Positions 1 through 5,946 of a DNA stretch of 12,811 nucleotides are shown here, one piece after another. Made by a program: the position numbers and the translations under genes. Each line of letters starts with the position of its first letter. Position 1 is the stretch's first letter. The notes under the pieces are model-generated. The model ran no database searches. It was not told the origin of the DNA and was given only the letters and a program-made list of their open reading frames with translations. The DNA lies in assembly GCA_026388365.1 (NCBI GenBank), contig JAPLJW010000104.1:1-12811 (forward strand). Reading direction: 5' to 3'. Origin of the DNA: Deltaproteobacteria bacterium (GTDB lineage Bacteria; Desulfobacterota; Syntrophia; Syntrophales; UBA5619).

Positions 1-548
1 AACTCACAGCGAGACTTTCCGATACAGCAGTTCGGCGATCTGAGGTTGGATCCTGAACCGCCAAGATCCTGTTTGAGGTTATGGGTGAGTTCCCAGAAGA
101 TCTCTTCCAACTGCGGCGTGGTCGTTCCCAGCAGGATGATATCGCCGGTCGAACCATGCATGTTGGTGAGTCCGCTTCCCCTTCTCTCCCACAACTCGCA
201 CAATTGCCTCAAAAATTCAGTCTTGTAGAAGTAACTGGAGGGCTGATTCACGCGGAGGGTATGAAAATCCTTGACCGCGGGAAATTCTTCAGGCCGGTCG
301 CAGTATCGGCCGATTACGCCTCCGCCATACCCGAAAACACCCGCGACGCCGCCGTGTTTCCAGTGTCCTTCCCGGTCCTCGAAGGAAAGCTCGAGAAGAT
401 CGAGCAGATCATCACAAACCTCCTTCGGTGTCTGTAAATCAACGTCGGTTTTTTTTCTCGACTCGGCCTCCTGTTTTATATCGGAGACAAAACTCGGCCA
501 TTTTCCTTTTTCCAATTCATCAAGCATCGGAGTCTTACGCTTTGCCAT
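1..548 (-). CDS. dsrA: Dissimilatory sulfite reductase subunit alpha, N-terminal part (cut by window edge)
   Basis: DsrA pairs with DsrB in the cytoplasm to form the siroheme and [4Fe-4S] enzyme that reduces sulfite in sulfate respiration, passing sulfur to DsrC. Reading leftward from ATG at 546-548, 182 codons are visible before the edge. They match the DsrA N-terminus closely: LDELEKGKWPSFVSDIKQEA near residue 9, then HWKHGG, GVFGYGGGVIGRYCD, RGSGLTNMHGSTGD, TPQLEEIFWELTHNL and LGGSGSNLR. C175 and C181 form the Cx5C pair (CIGKSRC) that is known in this family to hold the iron-sulfur cluster next to siroheme; the second cysteine pair lies beyond the edge. The sequence resembles reductive bacterial DsrA rather than the oxidative type of sulfur oxidisers, a judgement from memory. 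An AGGAGG ribosome site sits 7 bases before the ATG. The start overlaps the stop of a possible 38-aa ORF (TAATG), and upstream genes on the same strand suggest co-transcription. dsrB would be expected just outside the window. Confidence 0.96.
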   Translation of the reverse strand, partial: MAKRKTPMLDELEKGKWPSFVSDIKQEAESRKKTDVDLQTPKEVCDDLLDLLELSFEDREGHWKHGGVAGVFGYGGGVIGRYCDRPEEFPAVKDFHTLRVNQPSSYFYKTEFLRQLCELWERRGSGLTNMHGSTGDIILLGTTTPQLEEIFWELTHNLKQDLGGSGSNLRSPNCCIGKSRCE

Positions 549-664
549 TAAAAAACCTCCTCTCCCGTTAAGTATTCTGTTGGAATTTTCCCATTCGGTT
601 CATTTTCCCCAGGTTGTAAAACCTTATAAGGTCTGTTTCTCGCTTTTTGATTTTCGTCACGCAT
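548..664 (-). CDS. Possible 38-residue protein immediately upstream of dsrA
   Basis: A short frame begins at ATG 664-662, 8 bases after the TPR gene stop, and ends in TAA whose last bases form the dsrA start (TAATG). The peptide is hydrophilic and charged (begins MRDENQKARNRPYK, ends with EYLTGEEVF) and has no membrane segment or cysteine. The dsrA ribosome site lies within its last codons, so translation of the two could be coupled. Against it: the upstream ribosome site is weak (only TGTGGA is visible), it is very short, and its codons are more AT-rich at the third position than in neighbouring genes. I do not recognise a family. It could equally be an untranslated spacer that happens to be open. 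Confidence 0.4.
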   Translation of the reverse strand: MRDENQKARNRPYKVLQPGENEPNGKIPTEYLTGEEVF

Positions 665-672
665 GATCCACA

Positions 673-1296
673 CTATTTTCGTAATACCGCTAATTCTTCC
701 AGAAGCTCCGGATGCACCTCGTACCCATACTCCAATGCCTTTTTGCAATGCTCCGTCGCCTTGGCCGGATCTCCCATCTGAAGATAGGCGACGGCCAAGT
801 TATTATGGGCAACCGCGAACCGCGGAGCGATTTCAATGGCCTTTTTGCTCCGAGCGACGCTGTCTTCGATCTTGCCTTGCCTTAGGTAGGCGCTGCCCAG
901 ATCGCTCAAGGCCTGAACGAACATCGGATCCTTTTGAATGGCCTTTTCAAGCATCTCGACCGCCTGGTCGATCTCGCCCATCTGCAGATAGGCAAAGCCG
1001 ATATTCCCGTAAGGAACCGCATAATCTGCCCGGAAGGCGATGACCTTTCTGCAGAGTTCAATCCCCTTTTTCATTTCTCCCTTCTGGAAGCAGATCCCGC
1101 TCAGGTTGATATACGCCTCCGCCAGTTCGGGACTCTCCGCGATCGCGGCCACAAACTCCGCAGCGGCATCGTCCCATTGGTGCAGTTTGATCAGCGCGAT
1201 CCCCAAATTGTAATGGGTCATCGCGCAACCGGGGTTCTCCGCCAATCTTTTCCGGAACTCCGTCGCAACCTGTTCCGTGGAAATCGTTTCCGTCAT
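673..1296 (-). CDS. Tetratricopeptide repeat protein, five TPRs, upstream of dsrA
   Basis: The protein has about 207 residues and consists almost wholly of five consecutive 34-residue TPR units, beginning near residues 24, 58, 92, 126 and 160. Each shows the usual pattern of a small residue at position 8 and A/Y/L positions in helix A (YNLGIALIKL, YINLSGICFQ, YGNIGFAYLQ, LSDLGSAYLR, NNLAVAYLQ), followed by Gly/Asp turns. There is no signal peptide or membrane segment, so it is probably a cytoplasmic protein-binding scaffold. The stop of the preceding gene shares a base with this ATG (TGATG); a GTG one codon earlier (1297-1299) is an alternative start. AAGGTGAG upstream serves as ribosome site. 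Position in a tight string ending in dsrA suggests a role in assembly or partner binding of the sulfite-reduction machinery. That role is an inference, since TPR folds do not define a function. Confidence 0.9.
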   Translation of the reverse strand: MTETISTEQVATEFRKRLAENPGCAMTHYNLGIALIKLHQWDDAAAEFVAAIAESPELAEAYINLSGICFQKGEMKKGIELCRKVIAFRADYAVPYGNIGFAYLQMGEIDQAVEMLEKAIQKDPMFVQALSDLGSAYLRQGKIEDSVARSKKAIEIAPRFAVAHNNLAVAYLQMGDPAKATEHCKKALEYGYEVHPELLEELAVLRK

Positions 1297-1655
1297 CACT
1301 CACCTTTTTCCAAAAAATCACGGTACCAGCAGGAAAAATCGTAAATCCCTCTCCATCGGTCGTCGCCGCCGGTGATCCCCATACAGGTCTCCCAAGCCCC
1401 TTGGCCATAAGCATTGCCGTAACCTTCTTGCGGGCACTCCCGTAAAAAACTCCTCATCAGGGACAATGCCGTTTCCCGGCGCTGGTCCATCCGGAGGTCT
1501 ATCGGATCCTTCGGCGGAAGAAAAGGGTCCCACTGTTCGTATCCCTTGGCAAGAATCCTTTTCCGGCTCCTCTCCGACATGGCATCGAAAATGGCCTTTT
1601 TTTTCTGTTCCTCGGGGGTAAGCCCAGCCACGAGATGTTCGCCTCCCGTCGTCAA
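1296..1655 (-). CDS. Conserved-looking protein of unknown function (119 aa)
   Basis: I do not recognise a family. The protein is soluble and rich in Arg, Trp and Tyr, with a basic helix-like stretch (EEQKKKAIFDAMSERSRKRI, about residues 15-34), a proline-rich turn (WDPFLPPKDPIDLR, about 42-55) and a C-terminal half rich in Gly and aromatics (GYGNAYGQGAWETCMGI, then a YDFSCWYRDF tail). Two cysteines lie there and a third at CPQEGYG; their spacing does not suggest a metal site. Start choice is uncertain. TTG at 1655 overlaps the upstream stop (TTGA) and fits translational coupling but has a poor ribosome site; GTG at 1631 has GGGAGG about 10 bases upstream. The stop overlaps the TPR gene start. 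It is likely part of the same transcript as dsrA. Confidence 0.8.
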   Translation of the reverse strand: MTTGGEHLVAGLTPEEQKKKAIFDAMSERSRKRILAKGYEQWDPFLPPKDPIDLRMDQRRETALSLMRSFLRECPQEGYGNAYGQGAWETCMGITGGDDRWRGIYDFSCWYRDFLEKGE

Positions 1656-1975
1656 AAGGTCTTTTGCAGAAGCTCCTTGCCGGCAAAGGGGTTGTACAGT
1701 TTCAAGATGGCGCCTTTCATCACATCCATGCTCTTCATCGACACGATCATGTTCAGTAAAAGATTCTCCGCCTGTTCCGGGACCACGTAGGCATTGGAAG
1801 AATCGGGGGTCAAATCGGGAAAACCCTTGAGCAGCTTCTTGTGTTCCTTGGCGGTAACTTCTACCTGGATCGCCTTCTTGCCGTCGATCTCTCGGATCTC
1901 CCCGGCCAGTCCGGCGTCTTCAATCTTCTTGCTCTTATCAGCGTCGAGAAAAATCGTGATGTAGTAATCTGCCAT
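1652..1975 (-). CDS. Small protein of unknown function, first gene of the dsr-side string (107 aa)
   Basis: No family is recognised. The 107-residue protein starts at ATG 1975 with a strong ribosome site (AGGAGG, 7-base spacing), the best in this string, and has no signal peptide or transmembrane segment. The N-terminal half looks like a small alpha/beta domain: alternating strands (YYITIFLDA; KAIQVEVT) and an acidic, lysine-rich helix. The C-terminal half is helical and methionine-rich (LLLNMIVSMKSMDVMKGAI), ending in LYNPFAGKELLQKTF. There is no cysteine, so it is not an iron-sulfur protein. Its stop overlaps the next start. No gene precedes it on this strand within the window, so the transcript that reaches dsrA may begin upstream of it. 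Confidence 0.82.
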   Translation of the reverse strand: MADYYITIFLDADKSKKIEDAGLAGEIREIDGKKAIQVEVTAKEHKKLLKGFPDLTPDSSNAYVVPEQAENLLLNMIVSMKSMDVMKGAILKLYNPFAGKELLQKTF

Positions 1976-2052
1976 TCACCTACCTCCTGTCTGTATAATT
2001 TTCATCTCAAAAAACGTAACCCTTTATCCGTCCATCCGTGCAATCGGTTTTA

Positions 2053-2091
2053 CGAAGAATCTTCGGAGGAAGTGCAAGCGTGCGAACTTCC
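2053..2091. promoter_or_regulatory. Palindrome and hairpin in the upstream region of the dsr-side operon
   Basis: Two adjacent symmetrical structures lie about 80-115 bases upstream of the first leftward gene. CGAAGA-A-TCTTCG (2053-2065) is a perfect palindrome around one base, like an operator half-site pair. Next to it GGAAGT-GCA...TGC-GA-ACTTCC (2068-2091) can fold into a nine-pair stem with a two-base bulge and a four-base loop. They could be an operator and a leader hairpin for the dsr-side transcript. The structure is seen directly; the regulatory role is only inferred from position. Confidence 0.35.
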
Positions 2092-2110
2092 CCGAATGTC
2101 AATTTCAGCC

Positions 2111-2177
2111 GTTTGACGGTTCGGCGTGAAGCGCCGCCATAACCCTAACGACTAAGGTTACAAGATATCCGTCAAAC
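2111..2177. repeat. Nested inverted-repeat segment bounded by GTTTGACGG / CCGTCAAAC
   Basis: GTTTGACGG (2111-2119) is repeated in inverse at 2169-2177. Between them are two further symmetrical pieces: CGGCG-TGAAG-CGCCG (2122-2136), and AACC...GGTT (2141-2159) with extra TA pairing inside. On one strand the 67 bases could fold as a stem carrying two arms. This may be a small mobile or repetitive element, a structured RNA, or, because the right arm overlaps the end of a coding remnant, partly coincidence. No coding capacity is evident. Confidence 0.35.
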
Positions 2178-2352
2178 CTTCATCCAGTAATCCACAAAGA
2201 CAACCGTGGAGAGGAAAATGCCTGCGGGAACATTTTGCAGGACGCCCATGGTGGGTGAAGGCCCCGAACGGCTTCATCGGGAAGGATCCGTTTTTCGCCA
2301 TATCCCCCCAGAATTTGATGCCGGCGATGCCCCCGTGCTTCCAGCGTCCGGA
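2172..2352 (-). pseudogene. Eroded coding remnant, minus strand
   Basis: Read leftward, a stretch from about 2352 gives plausible protein text after a stop codon (SGRWKHGGIAGIKFWGDMAK, then GSFPMKP), but then loses sense in that frame. In another frame a 25-codon piece with ordinary protein character follows (MGVLQNVPAGIFL... to VDYWMKV, ATG at 2249, stop at 2172-2174). The two pieces join only through a frameshift near 2250. I have an impression that similar WKHGG...FWGDMA fragments recur in desulfobacterial genomes, but cannot confirm it. It is best described as a decayed gene or repeat fragment with no function assigned. The WKHGG string also occurs in DsrA, but nothing else aligns. Confidence 0.3.
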
Positions 2353-2722
2353 CTTCTCTTACTTGGAAAGATCCATGCAGATTAAAAAATCATCTGCGTT
2401 TCCCCCGCCTGCCCCTGACAAAAACGGGTTGATCTCTCTTCTTGCCGTTTATCCGGGGGGGCGGACATTATGACTGTGCCATCGTGTCGCTGGTTATGTC
2501 TTTTATACATCAAGGAGAGGGTTGTCAAGAATTTTTAACACGTCAGCTTGTTTCAGATAAAGTGTTCTCCGGGCGGAAGGTGACGGGTGGCGGATCGCTG
2601 ACACATAGAGGAAATATTTTCCTGACCCTGAGCTTAAAGTCATCCTGCCGGCGCCGTCATTCCCGTATTTTTTCTCCTCTTCACACTTGAATGATGGAAC
2701 CCCTTGTGCCATAATCCCATAA

Positions 2723-2869
2723 CAGGCTGTTGAAAAACGCCCATCTGCGGCGTTTCCCTCATCCTTCGCCGTTCAACGTACCCTAAAGTACGCCTCACGG
2801 CTCAGGATTTCGGGGGCCTTGCATCCGGGCATCCCATATCCGGTACGGGACAAGCTTTTGAACAGCCTG
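2723..2869. repeat. 147-bp palindromic intergenic element with 14-bp inverted ends (MITE/REP-like)
   Basis: The left end CAGGCTGTTGAAAA (2723-2736) matches the inverse of the right end TTTTGAACAGCCTG (2856-2869) at 13 of 14 positions. Inside are two perfect hairpins, AACGCC/GGCGTT (2736-2754) and CGTAC/GTACG (2777-2792), the second followed by CGCCTCACGGCTC. There is no coding capacity. The motif set (GGCTGTTGAAAAACGCC, TAAAGTACGCCTC, GAACAGCCTG) is one I associate with short dispersed intergenic repeats in Deltaproteobacteria, from memory. Immediately right, GAGCCT/AGGCTC (2873-2892) forms another small stem resembling a variant of the same end. Non-autonomous, so any transposition would need an enzyme from elsewhere. 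Confidence 0.6.
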
Positions 2870-2971
2870 GAAGAGCCTTTTTCAGCAGGCTCCTAAGTTC
2901 GTTGAGGATAGATTTTCGCCGATCAGGCGGGGCATACGGGATGCGCTCCCGATCCATTTTGAGGTGATGGT

Positions 2972-4180
2972 ATGGACCCGGAATTTATTGATACGCTGGT
3001 GATCAAAAATAATACGAAGATTATCTTTCTCATTATGGACGGTCTTGGCGGCCTTCCCATGGGAGGAAGGAATCAAACGGAACTGGAATCGGCAAGAACA
3101 CCCAACCTCGATGCCCTGGCCAGGAAGTCCGTCTGCGGGCTTCTGGATCCGGTCGGATACGGTGTCACGCCGGGAAGCGGTCCGGCCCACTTTGCCCTTT
3201 TCGGTTATGACCCCATAAAAAATAACATCGGCAGGGGAATCCTGGAAGCGGCGGGGATCGATTTCCCGATGACGGATCGGGATCTCCTGATCCGGATTAA
3301 CTTTGCCACGATCGACGCAAACGGGCTCGTCACGGATCGGCGAGCCGGCCGAATCGACAACGAAACCAACAGGCGAATCTGCCGGAAGCTCCAGGAAAAC
3401 ATCCAAAAGCTGTCAGACATAGAGATCATTTTTGAACCGGTTCAGGAGCATCGCGCCCTTCTGACTCTGAGGGGGGACGGTCTCCGGGAGGAAATCCTCG
3501 AAACCGATCCCCAGAAAACAGGGTTTCCTCCCTTTCCCGCGAAAGCCCTGGTTCCGGAGGCGGAAGAAACGGCAGCCGTTCTTCAGGAACTGATCCATAA
3601 AGCTACGGAGATCCTGTCCGACGAAAAAAAGGCAAATATGATGCTTCTCCGGGGATATTCCCGATACCGGCGCTACCCCACCCTGACGGAGCGGTTTGGA
3701 CTGAATGCCCTGGCCATCGCCAGTTATCCCATGTATCGCGGCATCGCCCGTCTTCTGGGAATGGCGGTTGGCCCGAAGCCTTCATCCATCCAGGAAGAGA
3801 TTGTCGCGCTTCGCGACCATTACGATCAATACGATTTCTTTTTCCTTCATGTTAAACCCACGGATTCCAGGGGTGAAGACGGGAATTTCGACGCGAAGGT
3901 CGCCGTGATTGAAGAGGTGGATGCGCTGATTCCCCTCGTTTTGGAACTCAAGCCCGACGTCCTCGTCGTTACGGGAGATCATTCCACGCCGGCCGCTCTC
4001 GCCTCACACAGCTGGCATCCCCTGCCGGTTCTCCTGTCATCGGCGACCTGCCGACCGGACCGGGTGGATCGATTCGGCGAAAGAGACTGCATCGCAGGCG
4101 GTCTGGGAAGAATGCCCATGGTCCACCTCATGGGACTTGCCCTCGCCCACGCCCGCAGACTGGAAAAATTCGGAGCCTGA
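2972..4180 (+). CDS. apgM: 2,3-bisphosphoglycerate-independent phosphoglycerate mutase, archaeal type
   Basis: This enzyme interconverts 3- and 2-phosphoglycerate in glycolysis and gluconeogenesis in the cytoplasm, through a phosphoserine intermediate and two divalent metals. The 402-residue length is typical of the ApgM branch, clearly shorter than bacterial GpmI (about 510). The alkaline-phosphatase-superfamily motifs are all visible: the first metal Asp in IMDGLGG (D23), TPNLDALA (43-50), the nucleophile-bearing PGSGPAHFALFGYDP (S69 is the likely phosphorylated serine), HVKPTDSRGEDGNFDAK (293-309), TGDHSTP (D336, H337) and HSWHP (H346, H349). ATG 2972 follows GAGGTG with 6-base spacing. 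It stands alone, with no overlap to neighbours, behind the palindromic element. It is not related to the flanking transporter or sulfite genes and looks like a housekeeping gene. Confidence 0.95.
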   Translation: MDPEFIDTLVIKNNTKIIFLIMDGLGGLPMGGRNQTELESARTPNLDALARKSVCGLLDPVGYGVTPGSGPAHFALFGYDPIKNNIGRGILEAAGIDFPMTDRDLLIRINFATIDANGLVTDRRAGRIDNETNRRICRKLQENIQKLSDIEIIFEPVQEHRALLTLRGDGLREEILETDPQKTGFPPFPAKALVPEAEETAAVLQELIHKATEILSDEKKANMMLLRGYSRYRRYPTLTERFGLNALAIASYPMYRGIARLLGMAVGPKPSSIQEEIVALRDHYDQYDFFFLHVKPTDSRGEDGNFDAKVAVIEEVDALIPLVLELKPDVLVVTGDHSTPAALASHSWHPLPVLLSSATCRPDRVDRFGERDCIAGGLGRMPMVHLMGLALAHARRLEKFGA

Positions 4181-4215
4181 ATCCATCCCAATAGAGACAG
4201 AGAAATTCATGGAAA

Positions 4216-4243
4216 CAGCCATATTTTTTCAGCCATATTTTTT
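4216..4243. repeat. Perfect 14-bp tandem repeat, two copies
   Basis: CAGCCATATTTTTT occurs twice end to end (4216-4229, 4230-4243), ending one base before the -35 hexamer of the promoter that follows. The A/T tracts are spaced 14 bp apart, so the element could act as an UP-like upstream activation region, or it may be a slippage product of no consequence. Confidence 0.75.
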
Positions 4244-4244
4244 C

Positions 4245-4273
4245 TTGACAAACAACTCACTCTTCCCTATGTT
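4245..4273 (+). promoter_or_regulatory. Sigma70-type promoter for the iron-dependent dehydrogenase gene
   Basis: TTGACA (4245-4250) matches the -35 consensus perfectly, and after exactly 17 bases TATGTT (4268-4273) matches four of six -10 positions. Start of transcription would fall near 4280, giving a leader of roughly 70 bases before the ATG at 4350. A/T-rich repeats sit directly upstream. The match quality and placement are good; activity is unproven. Confidence 0.65.
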
Positions 4274-4349
4274 TCCTCGTATATTCTCAACGGAAAGCAA
4301 GTTCTTAGCGCGCCAGGCTGTCTCAAGTAATGAGAAAAGGAGCTGACAC

Positions 4350-5660
4350 ATGTTAATGAATCCCTATTTTGAGTTAACAGAGACAGGAGATTATGCCTTT
4401 GCCGTCGAAGGAACACCCCTGAAATTCGGGCCCGGCGTCCTGGCCGAAGTTGGAGAAGATGCCAAGAACCTGGGGATGACCCGCGTGGCCGTCTTTACGG
4501 ATCCCACCGTCGCCAGGCTGGAACCGGTGGAAACCGTCGTCAAGTCGCTCCGTGCCGCAGGCATGGATGCGGTGGTTTACGACGAGGTTATCGTCGAACC
4601 AACGGACGCATCCTTCAAGGCCGGCGCCTGCTTTGCCGCCGAAGGCAAATTTGACGGTTTCGTATCTGTCGGCGGGGGTTCCGTCATGGATACCTGCAAG
4701 GCTTCCAACCTCTATGCGACCTACCCCGTCGATGATTTCATGGTCTATGTCAATGCCCCGATCGGCGCCGCCAAGCCCGTCCCCGGACCCCTCAAACCGC
4801 ATATCGCCTGCCCCACGACGTTCGGTACCGCCAGCGAGTGCACCACCATCGCCATCTGCGACTTTCTGGAAATGGAGGTTAAGTCCGGTATCGTTTCGAA
4901 ACGTCTCCGTGCCAGCCTGGGCGTGCTCGACCCGACCGCACTTTATACCCTGCCGCCCATGGTCATCGCTGCCAACGGCTTTGACGTGCTGACCCATGCC
5001 ATTGAAAGTTATACGGCGCGACCCTTCACGAAAAGACCGAAAACGGCCATTCCCAATCAGCGGCCACAGGCGCAGGGTGCTAACCCTTACAGCGACATCG
5101 CCTGTCTTGAAGCGATCCGCATCGCAGGCCGCTATCTCGTCCAGGCTGTAACGGACCGCTCCGATCGCACCGTCTTCGAACCCCTGATGTTTGCAAGCAT
5201 GCTGGCTGGTATTGGTTTCGGTAATGCCGGCTGTCATCTGGCACACTGTATGTCCTATGCGGTTTCTGGTCTGGTCCGCGATTACCGTGCCCCTGGCTAC
5301 CCTTCAAGTAAACCGATGGTGCCACACGGCATCTCCGTTATCGTCAACGCACCGGCAGTTTTTCGCTTTACCGGCCCGGCATGCCCGGAAAGACATCTTC
5401 AGGCGGCTGTCGCGCTCGGAGCCGATCTGCACCATACCGATCCGGAAAAGACCGGCTCCAGTATCGCCAACCGTCTCACGGAAATGATGCGGGTCACAGG
5501 CATTCCCAATGGCCTTTCCGGCGTCGGCTACGGACCCGACGACATTCCGGCACTAACGGAAGGCGCTTTCCCGCAGAAACGTCTTCTGGATAATACCCCG
5601 CGGCCGGTTTCCAAAGACCAGTTAGCAAATCTTTTCCGTGACAGTATCCGCTACTGGTAA
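4350..5660 (+). CDS. Group III iron-dependent dehydrogenase, hydroxyacid-oxoacid transhydrogenase-like
   Basis: The 436-residue protein is a member of the iron-containing alcohol dehydrogenase family and follows the ADHFE1/HOT branch through its whole length. That branch is known to move hydride between 4-hydroxybutyrate and 2-oxoglutarate, giving succinate semialdehyde and D-2-hydroxyglutarate. Branch features seen are the GGGSVMDTCKASNLYA nucleotide loop (G108-S111), YVNAPIG, LKPHIACPTT, the insert QAQGANPYSDI, GIGFGNAGCHLAHCMSYAVSG and YRAPGYPSSKPMVPHGISV. Metal ligands are D212, H216 (DVLTH), H299 and H326. At the position where short-chain alcohol-type members carry a second His, this has Tyr (CMSY), as I recall for HOT. 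ATG 4350 has AAAGGAG 7 bases upstream; ATG 4356 is a less likely start. There is no signal peptide, so it is cytoplasmic. The actual substrate could be another hydroxyacid or alcohol. It probably has its own transcript. Confidence 0.88.
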   Translation: MLMNPYFELTETGDYAFAVEGTPLKFGPGVLAEVGEDAKNLGMTRVAVFTDPTVARLEPVETVVKSLRAAGMDAVVYDEVIVEPTDASFKAGACFAAEGKFDGFVSVGGGSVMDTCKASNLYATYPVDDFMVYVNAPIGAAKPVPGPLKPHIACPTTFGTASECTTIAICDFLEMEVKSGIVSKRLRASLGVLDPTALYTLPPMVIAANGFDVLTHAIESYTARPFTKRPKTAIPNQRPQAQGANPYSDIACLEAIRIAGRYLVQAVTDRSDRTVFEPLMFASMLAGIGFGNAGCHLAHCMSYAVSGLVRDYRAPGYPSSKPMVPHGISVIVNAPAVFRFTGPACPERHLQAAVALGADLHHTDPEKTGSSIANRLTEMMRVTGIPNGLSGVGYGPDDIPALTEGAFPQKRLLDNTPRPVSKDQLANLFRDSIRYW

Positions 5661-5946
5661 ATACGAAGAGGGCCTGCTTGTCGCTCCTGCGCAAGTTGTG
5701 GTCATGCGTCGGGAAAAGCTGCAATACACCTCATTCCTCAGGGTTCCTGTGCGCCTTGTCCCTGAGTCTTTACCCAACCCGCATAGGATCATTCCGGGAA
5801 GAGCCTTCGCGAACGATGATAACATTTTCCAGAAAAAATCCGGATCGTCAAGAAAAAGGAGGTGAGCAAGAGGGTTTCCCGTCGTGTTTTCGTTGAACAG
5901 GCAAAATGTTTTCTAACTTCAGCGTATTCGGAAAGGAGCGATTATT
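5661..5946. other. Intergenic region before the importer operon
   Basis: No convincing gene is present in these 286 bases. A perfect 7-bp inverted repeat CTCAGGG/CCCTGAG (5737-5743 and 5760-5766, 16-base loop) lies in the middle and is not followed by a T-run, so it is not a standard terminator. AAAAAGGAGGTGAG near 5851-5864 looks like a ribosome site, but no start codon stands at a suitable distance behind it. I saw no good sigma70 promoter, although one for the operon is expected here. Confidence 0.5.

Larger units (their letters stand above)
1976..2971. other. Long intergenic region between two divergent gene sets
   Basis: About 1 kb lies between the leftward dsr-side string and rightward apgM. 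No open frame here has both a ribosome site and recognisable protein character. The region contains a palindrome and hairpin near the dsr-side end, a nested inverted-repeat segment, an eroded minus-strand coding remnant, an unremarkable stretch (about 2353-2722), and a 147-bp palindromic element, each entered separately. It must hold the promoters for both directions, but I could not find a clear sigma70 -35/-10 pair for either. The weak TATACA on the minus strand at 1992-1997 is too close to the ribosome site to be useful. Confidence 0.7.

Noticed and set aside
1992..2020. TATACA on the minus strand as -10 box for the dsr-side operon
   Set aside because: It stands within about 10 bases of the ribosome site, leaving no room for a leader, and the matching -35 is poor.
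2111..2177. Integron attC site or tRNA-like RNA
   Set aside because: The nested stems recall these, but the conserved attC core triplets and tRNA landmarks (T-loop, anticodon arm spacing) are absent.
2255..2473. Plus-strand open frame of 72 codons in the long intergenic region
   Set aside because: No ribosome site, proline-rich text, and the opposite strand reads as a more protein-like remnant.
2873..2892. Terminator GAGCCT/AGGCTC to the right of the palindromic element
   Set aside because: The T-run is in the loop and not after the stem, and no gene ends here on either strand.
4374..5246. Open minus-strand frame opposite the iron-dependent dehydrogenase
   Set aside because: Same reasoning: glycine/aspartate-rich artefact of a coding strand with high third-position GC.
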